DNA of 64,000 bases from Phyllostachys edulis. Its lineage: Eukaryota > Streptophyta > Magnoliopsida > Poales > Poaceae. Below the pieces are notes generated by a model that searched no databases, had not been told where the DNA came from, and saw only the letters and a list, made by a program, of their open reading frames with translations. The stretch spans positions 93,556,955-93,620,954 of the forward strand of contig CM070546.1 of NCBI GenBank assembly GCA_036346405.1, written 5' to 3'. Made by a program: the position numbers and the translations under genes. Position 1 is the stretch's first letter. Every line of letters begins with the position of its first letter. This document shows positions 55,290 to 64,000 of the stretch, piece by piece.

Positions 55290-58200
55290 CCTGGCCTGCA
55301 TACCGACAACCGGTGTTGTCTTGTATACCATCCGGCAGCGTGACATTCCCTCCTCCTTCAAAAACGGCTTGACCCCAAGCCAGCGCATTGGGAAAGCAAC
55401 ACTTTAGATCAGCGAAGTCCTCCCAAGTAACATCTATTGGCGAAGCCCTAGACACCAATGAACCAACACCTGGGTCCCTGATACTGATCCCGATTGTTGC
55501 AGCCTACAGCCTAAGATCCTTTCAGGCACTCCATTTTCCACGGCGTCAGGTAGTTCTTGCTGCACCTTCATGTCAAGAGCCAAGGCTTTCTTTAATTGAG
55601 AGACATGAATCATTGGATGTATACCATAGGTTTGGGGCAACTTCAATTTGTATGCTACTGACCCCACATCGTGCTCAATCTGAAAGGGCCCAAAATACCT
55701 AGATGCAAGATTATGGTTAGCTCTATTCAGCATTGAAGTCTGAACATAAGGATATAGTTTTAGATACACCCAATCTCCAACAGAGAAACTTCTTTCTGAT
55801 CTGTTCCTGTCAGCTTGAACTTTCATACGTTGACTGGCTCGATTTAGATGTTAGTGCAACAATTTTGTCATCAATTCTTTGTCCTTCAACTATGTTGATA
55901 ATTCTAGGGATGTGCAGTCGGAGGCATCAACAATACCAAAGTTTCTCATGCTGTGACCATACAATACCTCAAACGGTGACTTCCCCAGGGTGACTTCCCC
56001 AGGGTAGAATGGTACGAGGTATTGTACCAAAATTCCGCGAAGGCTCGCCATTCCAACCATTTACGGGGACAAGCATGAACAAAGCATTGTACGCCTCGAG
56101 GCATTGGTTGACTCACTCCGTTTGACCATCGGTATGAGGATGATACGAGGAACTCATCTACAACTAGGTATTCACCAACCGAAACAGTTCTCTCTAAAGA
56201 GTACTTGTAAAGATTCTATCTCGATCAAACACCAACGAATGAGGCAGAACATGAAGCTTGAAAATATTACTGATGTAAGCTTACGCTATTTGAAATGCAG
56301 TAAAAGGATGAGCCAGAGGTACAAAGTGAGCATACCGCAAAAAATTGTCCACCACCACCATAATACTGTTGTAATGAGAAGACCTGGGTAATCCTTCAAT
56401 GAAGTCTAATGACACCATTTGCCATGCATGCTCTGGCACTGGCAGAGGCTGTAAAAGGCCTAGATATTTAACATGCTCTATCTTTGCTTGTTTGCATATC
56501 GAACAGGATGACATGAAAGATTGAATCCCCTTTTTCATTCCTGGCCAAGCAAAGAGTTTGCGCACCCTATTGTATGTCACTTGAAACCCAGAATGCCCGC
56601 CGATCGCATTGGCATGCATATAATTGATGATCTTCTGCTGCATATGAGTATTAGCACCAGCCCACACATGCCTCGCATAACGCAGAATGGCATCCTGTAG
56701 TTGAAATTTAGGATGCTTAGCTCCTTCCACAATTAACTGAGTTAACAGACGCTTGGTCTGTACATCTAATTCATAACCCTCAACCACCTCTGTTAACCAT
56801 GCTGGCACACATGTTGACACTGCTACTAATTCCCCCAGTAGACATGTGGATTTACGGGATAATACGTCCGCCGCCTTATTCTCTAGCCCTTTCTTGTACA
56901 TTAGCTGGTATTGCAAACCCAACAACTTTGTCAAAGCTTTCTATTTCCACACCGTAGCTAGCCATTGATCATCCAGATGCACTAAGCTCCTTTGATCAGT
57001 CCTGATCATGAATTCATTATGCTGCAAATAAGGTCTCCATTGGTCGATTGCCAGAATTATCGCTAGACTCTCCTCGTATGTGGACAACCCTTGATTGTGT
57101 GGCCCTAGTGACTTGCTAAGATATGCCAAAGGGTGTCCATCTTGCATCCGCACTGCTCCAATGCCTTTGTCAGAAGCATCCATTTCAATTTCGAACTTCT
57201 TTTTGAAATACAGAAGGGCAAGCATAGGAGTAGTCACAAGAGCTTCCTTAAGAGATTGAAATGATGCTTCCTTGTCTGGTGTCCACATGAAAACTGAATT
57301 TTCTTGAGCATATCAATGAGTGGCCTACCGATCAACCCAAAATTCCTCACAAACTTATGGTAGTAACCTGCCAACCCGAGGAATCCTCGAACTTCTTTGG
57401 TGTTGGTGGGGGAAGGCCAACTGCGCACAGCATCCATGTTCTTTGTGTCTATCACCACTCCTTCCTTGCTGATAACATGGCCCAAATAGGAGAGTTGCTG
57501 CTACGCAATAGAACACTTGGATATTTTTATCTTCAACTGATGTTTTTCCAGAATTTGCAACACGTTCCTCAAAGTAACCCCATGTGCTTGCAAAGTTTGA
57601 CTGTATATCAGTATATCGTCAATGAAAACTAACACCCCTTTCCTCAACAAGGGAGATAGTATGGTATTCATCAGTCCTTGAAATGTGGTCAGTGCACTTG
57701 TCAGACCATACGACATCACGCAAAACTCGTAATGCCCATGATGGGTCTTGAACGCTGTCTTGTGCTCATCTTCAGGCCTCATTCTAATATGGAGATATCC
57801 CGCTCTCAAGTCCAAACTTGTGAACCATTGGGAACCTGCAAGTTCATCGAGGAGCTCATCTATTATCAGCAATGGATATCTGTATTTCATTGTTGCAGCA
57901 TTCAAGTGGTGGTAATCTATGCAAAAACGCCATGTGTGATCTTTCTTTCAGACTAGCAACACTAGAGATGAGAAAGGGCTAGAACTGGGCTGAATGATTC
58001 CTTGAGGTAACATCTCAACAACTTGCTTCTCGAGTTCATCTTTCTATGACGGATTGTACTGATATGGTCTAAGGTTAACTGGCTTGACTCCAAGCAATAG
58101 TGGTATTGCATGATCAAACGATTGGCTCGGTGGTAACCCTTGTGGTTTGGCAAACAGGTGTTCAAATTCCACCAACAAGGCCTTGATCGATTGAGGTATG

Positions 58201-58735
58201 TCCCCTACCGACTTTTCAGCTAAACACAAGGATAGTCCTATCTCTGAACTAAAGGTCCTCTTGGGGCTTTCCAATTGCTACAGCCAAATCATGCAGCATT
58301 GTAGCGCCTTCCACTTGATTCCTTGCAACACACTTTTCTTCCTTGATACCAGAACGAGAAAGTTTTCTTTAACCAATGCACACTTATGGGACTATGCTGC
58401 TCAAGCCAGTCCATGCCGAGGATGATATCATAACACCCCAAAGGCAGCACTCTGAAGTTGGTATGGAAAGTGTGCCCTTGAACAGTCCATTGACAATGTG
58501 GAAACTCCTTAGCACACTTCAGCAATTCTCCATTGGCAATACACACTTGAAGTGGAGCCAAGGACTTATTGGCACCTTTGATTAGAGGCGCAAAACATTC
58601 ACTGACGAAACAATGAGAACATTCGGAATCCACTAACATGGTAACTCGTTGACCTTGAACTTCTCCTTGCAATCTCACTATTCTTGAAGTTTCATCGCCA
58701 TTCAATGCCTCTTTCGAGATGGACATCAAATCAGC
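55290..58735 (-). pseudogene. Reina-like pol remnant with chromodomain
   Basis: Protease: 58729-58289, with VTMLVDSECSHCFVSE where the D-S/T-G motif reads DSE. RT: 58274-57234, with GLPPSQSFDHAIPLLLGVKP, WFTSLDLRAGYLHIRM, FIDDILIYSQ and VRGFLGLAGYYHKFVRNFG. RNase H: 57288-56850, with FEIEMDASDKGIGAV and AADVLSRKS. Integrase: 56934-56281, with GGHSGFQVTYNRV, CSICKQAK and VSLDFIEGLPRS; the second half is degraded near 56280-55830. IN C-terminus and chromodomain: 55826-55300, with FSVGDWVYLKLYPY, MIHVSQLKKAL, VLVHW and DVTWEDFADLK. Stops, frameshifts and a 14-bp duplication are present. Confidence 0.85.
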
Positions 58736-58739
58736 CTCT

Positions 58740-60100
58740 GCCCGAGATTCCTCATCTTCAGCTTGTTGTGATTCAATCTTAGTACTTCACAACATTTCCC
58801 GCAATTCTTCCACCACAAGAAGTTGTACTGTTGGCCCACATTTGTCATATCGAGACTATCTTTCCCCACAAGTGTAACAAAGTCCTTTGGCGCATATGTA
58901 GGCACGAAGGGCGACCAGCTTTTCATCGGCAGGAGTGGCTCTCACCCCTTCTGTGCCCCTTTGGTCATTTGCCTTGGCAATTGGTGTCATTCTCTTGGGC
59001 GGCAGTGGGAGAGGTACTACAGTGCGTAAAACTGAGCGTACTCCTGACTGTGGCTCACCTCTGTGGGGCTCCTTCCTCATTGATTCTAGTACTTCTTCCT
59101 GCAAACCAGCCAAAGCAACAACAATATAAAAATCTTGTGGTTGGTGTAAAACAACAGCCGATCGAATATCCCAACGTAAACCATCCACAAATTGGGTAAC
59201 AAAAAACACAGGGTTCCATGATGCATGATGTGCCATCAAATTATGCATGAGTTCATTAAATTTTTCTACATACTCAACTACTGAGTTCGTTTGGCGCAAA
59301 CGATTGAATTGCCTAACGAGTTATTGCAATTCCTCTCTATCAAATCAACTACACACTGCCTCTGCAAAGGTTTCCCAAGTACTGAAACGGATGCGTGCTT
59401 TGGACGATTGCAACCACAGTAATGCTCCTCCCACAAAGTATATAGTTGCTATGTTAACCATGAATTCAGGATGCACTGAGCAAACTCGAAAGTAGTTCTC
59501 ACATTTTAGTTGCAAAGCTTTCAGGTTTTCACTGTTAAATTGGGGGAAATTTAATTTCGGTGGAAAGGGATGATAATGATGTGAACCCTAATGTATAAAT
59601 GGTGCAGCAACCCCATCATGTGAATGAGAAAACAACTCAGAGCGATCGGACGTACCATTGCTCGGAGGTGGCCTCAGAGAAAATTTTTCCTCAATGGCCT
59701 TCCCCCCAAACGTGAGTTCATCGTAGCGGCTGATTGGCCCAGTGCCTTGCTCTCCTTGGGAACAAGGTGATTCCCCCTCCATATTGGCAATAGGCCCCCA
59801 CAAATGGTGGCTTATGCTTGACATCTGGTGATAGGGGAATCGGCGGTAGATCTCCCGATCGAATAGCAAGCACCGAGTTACGAGAGATTTGAACCACTTG
59901 CGATCGCAGCTCGATGACCACCGTGCGTAGCCCATCAACTGACTGCTCCATGTCAGGCTTCCATATCTGCAACTCGAGCACTACAGGTTTGATCACCTCC
60001 ACCGTGGCATCGATGGCTTCACTCCGTACTTCCAGTTTTTTTAGTGATTTGCCTTGGGCCATGATCACCTTGGTCAGTACTGCAAGCTGATGAATCATTT
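58740..60100 (-). pseudogene. Reina-like gag remnant
   Basis: The start region (60098-59718) reads MIHQLAVLTKVIMAQGKSLK and IEATV-like helical sequence, then PFVGAYCQYGG in a broken frame. The capsid part (59299-58856) has VEYVEKFNELMHNLMAHHAS, FVTQFVDGLRWDIRSAVVL and YICAKGLCYTCGER. A TAG then falls inside the zinc-binding motif, and the frame resumes SRYDKCGPTVQLLVVEE. The damage precludes a functional Gag. Confidence 0.8.
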
Positions 60101-60539
60101 CTTGTGAGTAGATCTACACGCAGGTTCGGTAGTGTGGGAGATCCCGGGCTTTGGAATGGCCCTGATACCAATTGTTACCAACCCCTTCTGATTCCTTGTA
60201 TCACAGATAAAAAAATAGGGTTTGGGAAGATGTACTGATGGGATTTGGGGGAAGAACAGAATAGAGGGGATAAGAGGTTCAGAAGAGATATAGAGCTAAA
60301 GGTTCAGAGTTTACATCTTCCATGACCACAAAACGATACGGAGATAGCTGTTTATATTGTAGCACCCGGGGTCTGCCAGGTGGACCTGTCTACGGCTATT
60401 GCCTAGGCTGTCGCCTAATCACGTAGCCCAATCAGCTTCTGGAAATTGCATGTTGGGTTTCCGGTGTCGCTTTCCCTCCTGGGCCTGCATACCGACAACC
60501 GGTGCTGTCTTGTACACCATCCAGCAACATGACAGTCGG

Positions 60540-61140
60540 TGACTCAAATGGAGAAGGGAACGTGGAGGCGATCGGTGACTCGTACGAGGAAGGGAATGTG
60601 GCAGCGATTGGCATGTCGTGCCCTAGGGCCGTGCGCGCTTGGCGCGGTGCCCACCCAAGCACAGTGCATGGCACACACCTAGTCATGATGTTACTGATAA
60701 CATTTGCACCTAGCACTGTGCCCTTGGTGTCTGATAGTGTCGTGACCAGATCTAGCATTAGTGAGTCCAAATCTAGTGGCAGAGACGTTGGCAACAGGCA
60801 ACTACGACGAGATCGGGCGATGTCGCGATGGTGCCGAAGGCGGATGGCATCGGTGGGGACGACAGATATGTCGGTGATGGTTGTGTCCTCAAACAATCAC
60901 ACTAACAGGGAGGTCTCATGAGGGATGGGAGCGCAACGTCATCAACAGTTGTAGTAGAGGAGTAGGGGGTTGGGTGGGAGCAAGGGGGTAGGGTGGTGGA
61001 GAGGGGAGAACGTGCAACATAGTGGAAGTGGCCAGGAAAGATAGCCATGGAGAAAGGAGAGGGAGAGAGATGATAATTGGGATCCACTTGAAAGCTTGGA
61101 GAGAGGACAACCCAAGGGAAAACATGACATTTCACCCATT
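60540..61140. other. right flank of the Reina-like element, unassigned
   Basis: This resumes the pre-insertion sequence. It starts with an imperfect tandem repeat of about 40 bp (GGTGACTCAAATGGAGAAGG then GGTGACTCGTACGAGGAAGG). GC-rich, with a purine-rich plus strand around 60900-61090. Frames on both strands exist but none resembles a known family. Confidence 0.4.
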
Positions 61141-64000
61141 CTCTCTCCTAATTTTCAAAATAATATTACTTTAATCGTTCTTATGTCCAGTAGGAAATGG
61201 CCACAAATTTGTGGCATCCATCAGCTGAGATGTTGTAGTGTGTTCTGACAAATCTTACCTTTTATTAAAGCTCGTGGAAATGCTGGCCTCCCAGCGTGTC
61301 CATGCCGGCAACAAAACTTCGCGTGTCCGATCGTGGGTCCGTGCCCTTCGCTGTCGTTCGATGCGCGACTCCCATTGTTGCATGGGCTGCGCCTGCTGTG
61401 GCTCGGTTGTTTACCCAGCGTGACTCACGCTACTCATTAATGAGGCTTGACCACTTGCTTCATTCCCCGTTCGTTGCTTCAACTTTCCCCCATCCTCTTC
61501 CTGGTTCTTCTTCTCTCCCCGTTTCTTCTTTTCCATTCCTCTCCATTTTTCTCCCCATTACTCCCCCATGGCGTTGCCTCCCTCTGGTGCCGTCGCTGGC
61601 GCTGGCTCTCCTTATACCTTGCCGCCGCCACTAACGCCTCCTGCGCCTCCGCCACCACGCCTGTCAGTGTGCCCTCCCACCAAGACCCGGCTCGATCCCG
61701 ACCCACGCCACCTGCTTAGCCCACTCCACCCTTAGCTCAGCTCCCTGGTGCTCGTGCCCTTGCGTCGACTCGCCCCCCAAGCGCGCCTCTACGCTTGCAC
61801 CCGTGGCTCGGCCTCCCCTCTGCCCCCCTATTCTCTTTTTGTTTGATCTGACTTGGTTTTAAATGCTTGTGCTTGTTCTATTTGTTGATGTTAATTCTTG
61901 CTCATGCGCAGAGAGGGTGATGGATGTGGGTCAAACTTGTGTTCATGCATGGAGGCATGCATTGATATCTATTTACTGATACATACCTTAAGAGCATCCT
62001 TTTCTTCACTTCCGTAATTCCTTTGCACAATACATCTTTTCCTGCTACCATTGCTCATCTTGCAACCCATTTTCCCTCTTATATAGTATCTCACCATTGA
62101 TTACTTTTCAGCCTACACACAAACATCATTTTTCTGATTACAGTCGTACAACCTCTCAAGGTATCTCAAAGATTGCTAAGAAATTGCTCAAAGCTGATGA
62201 TAAGAAACCCATAGGCAGGCCATAGGTCAGTTCGATCCATCTCAAATGATATCCTTTTATGCTAGATTATCGATTTAGTTACATCAAAGCTTAAGCTTGT
62301 TACATTTCTTACAAAGCAACAAAATGGTTTAACTAAACAATTCATTTCCTAGCACAGGAAAAATGTAAAGACACATGAGTTGGTATGTGGTTCACATGTC
62401 CAGTGAAGCTACAAATGAATGTATATTGTTGGGTGCCCACTGATATATTTGTCAGTCAATAGGTACTTCAAGTACTTGATATATCTTCAAGTGCAGATGT
62501 CAGATAAATTTTAATGCAAGAGAAACTTAAATTTAGGAAGTTGTATTTGCTTTGAAGATTTGTATTCTTCCATAGTTTTGATTTGTATATATCATTTGGA
62601 GCTCCACATATTTGCTAACCTGAAGAGGAGGGCTCGAATTGAGGTATAATCCGTCGCTTTCAAATTCCTTTTGTTTTCATGCATAAGATTGAACTTGGAG
62701 TCCTAAAATTAAAATGGTGTTCTACGATCACCATCAGTTAAGGAGAGGGAGATCAATTGCTGGTAATTATGAAGGCAAAGATCATTCACCTAGCCATGAA
62801 GAACTAGCTCACCTCCATTTCTAAATCTATTTGTTCCTATGTGATATTTTTATGTACTGAACTGAAGCCAACTTTTGGATGAGTGGTCATATTTAGTGAT
62901 GAGCTCATATCAATGTCTTGGTGCATGGTTTTTTTTTCTATTTATTTCAGTTGCTTCTTCATTTGGTTTAGCTTGTTTCTTTTTACTACTCTACATGAAA
63001 TAGTTCATTTTCCTATCAGTCATATTTAGTAATCAAGTTGCTAGAGTATAGTTTAACATGCTTGGTGTGAGAGTAGCAACATTCTAATCGTGTTGCTGCT
63101 GTTATTGCGATACTTCTTAAACTGTTTCAGTACTTGGATGTGAGGGCGCATTCCAGTGTTATCCTCAACATTTTTCTGATCTGATCAAATCATCCCGTGT
63201 TATCTCGTGAAATTGGTTTACTACTCATTAGATATGCTGGAATTTATTAGAATACAAACATATCATTCTATGAATAAGTGGGGTTATTGAAATGCTACCC
63301 GATGACAAGGTTTGTAACACTACTATCTTTTATAGATTGCCAGGGAAATGTGATGCCTAACCATTATCGGATCCCTTGTGTAAATTCAATTCATATCAAC
63401 CAAACCAATCGTCCAAATGACCTGATTCGTTCGATCCTAAATATAATTTGATTTCAGTACAATGCACAGTAATAGACTTTGTTGTAGAGGCCAAGCTTCT
63501 TTGTTACTATGTTGTGTTCTAGATGTAAAACATATTATCTTTCTGTTAACAGCATAGTCATTCTGTTTCTTTAGGATTTTTTTAGAAGGCCGACAACTTT
63601 TAATATGCACATATGCAATTTTTAACGAAACCAAGCAATAACACCCTTCAAAAAAATTTCGTAGTGCACAACTTTTTTTTGGTGTGCTTAGTTAAAAAGG
63701 AGTTATTTTGATTATTTTATTGCTTCTAGGATACTGAATATGAACAAACACTTACAAAAACATAAAAACTAATTTAGTTTCCCCTCTACCAAATCACATC
63801 TTCGAAACACGTAAATTGATTAATCATCTGTAATTATCTGTGACTTTTGTGATAAATTAAGTTTTTTTAAGGTGTAATATGTGATTACTAATTCTAATGC
63901 TCCGCTGTTGGAGCTTGACTATGGTTCCTACATGTGGCATCTGTGGCAAAGCCGAACAAGTTGACCAAGTCAGAATTGAAGTAATGGCTCGGAAGCACCA
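61141..64000. other. unassigned region, possible part of a plus-strand gene
   Basis: A pyrimidine-rich stretch (61440-61560) precedes an ATG at 61569 and a 56-codon frame rich in Pro and Ala (MALPPSGAVAGAGSPYTLPP...) ending near 61735. This would be compatible with a 5' UTR plus first exon or chance. Downstream the sequence is AT-rich, like grass introns, with possible splice acceptors (for example TTGATTACAG-like near 62145) but no exon I can identify by family. A frame is open at the right edge (about 63935-64000). No transposon signature is evident in 61.9-63.9 kb. Confidence 0.3.

Larger units (their letters stand above)
54984..60534 (-). mobile_element. complete Reina-like Ty3/gypsy chromovirus (5.55 kb)
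   Basis: LTRs 54984-55345 (3') and 60173-60534 (5') are both 362 bp. On the minus strand they start TGTCA and end GGTTGGTAACA (TAATA in the 3' copy). The flanking direct repeat GTCGG is perfect (54979-54983 and 60535-60539). Primer-binding site: TTGGTATCAGGGCC (60171 down). Polypurine tract: GAAGGAGGAGGGAA (55359-55346). Gag, PR, RT, RH, IN and a chromodomain follow in the right order. Short LTRs, small size and a chromodomain fit the Reina clade. The LTRs differ at roughly 40 positions by eye, mostly transitions, so this is an old insertion. Confidence 0.9.

Overview
The window is plant nuclear DNA from a grass, most likely a rice (Oryza) or close relative. Evidence: a spliced gene with GT-AG introns, grass-type MITEs, L1-type LINEs, and nested Ty1/copia and Ty3/gypsy LTR retrotransposons whose long LTRs begin TGTAACATCCC. 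I cannot fix the species or chromosome. I see no prokaryotic features, RNA genes or CRISPR arrays. Nearly all of the many small ORFs are transposon debris. LAYOUT. 1-1.3 kb: intergenic DNA with a hAT-type MITE (811-1047). 1.3-14.3 kb, minus strand: the one gene I can reconstruct in full, a pectin acetylesterase (CAZy CE13 / Notum-like) of 11 exons and 417 codons with all phases closing. Its first intron is about 9.6 kb and holds a gag-only LTR retrotransposon (4801-7080), a defective L1 LINE (to about 11.5 kb), a degenerate MAP-kinase-kinase copy (about 11.84-12.48 kb) and a Tourist-like MITE (13233-13503). 14816-26074: one minus-strand Ty1/copia element bounded by the direct repeat AAAAC. It lies about 520 bp upstream of the gene's start codon and itself contains a gypsy-type LTR, a 1.4-kb hAT transposon with a perfect 8-bp target duplication, and the 5' end of a second copia element. 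26-29 kb: a 5'-truncated LINE, unassigned sequence and an AT-rich minisatellite. 29.3-40.8 kb: a possible MULE fragment, then a patchwork of related long gypsy LTRs in both orientations. 40.8-47.9 kb: a plus-strand chromodomain Ty3/gypsy element (extra 5' ORF, gag, PR, RT, RH, IN, chromodomain), broken by stops and duplications. 47.9-54.2 kb: an inverted LTR, a LINE fragment and a partial copia element with one LTR. 54984-60534: a structurally complete but coding-dead Reina-like chromovirus on the minus strand with 362-bp LTRs and target duplication GTCGG. 60.5-64 kb: mostly unassigned, possibly containing part of another gene. HOW IT FITS TOGETHER. The pectin acetylesterase would be secreted and deacetylate cell-wall pectin. 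All other recognisable coding material is decayed transposon sequence or a captured host-gene copy. Main biological points: an intact gene has kept splicing consensus around a TE-filled first intron, and a same-strand copia LTR with a TATA motif sits just upstream of its start. I found no convincing undescribed biological system. The most unusual items are the gene/TE architecture, a PPT-miniLTR-PBS junction inside the gag-only element, and tandem hairpins in one gypsy LTR.
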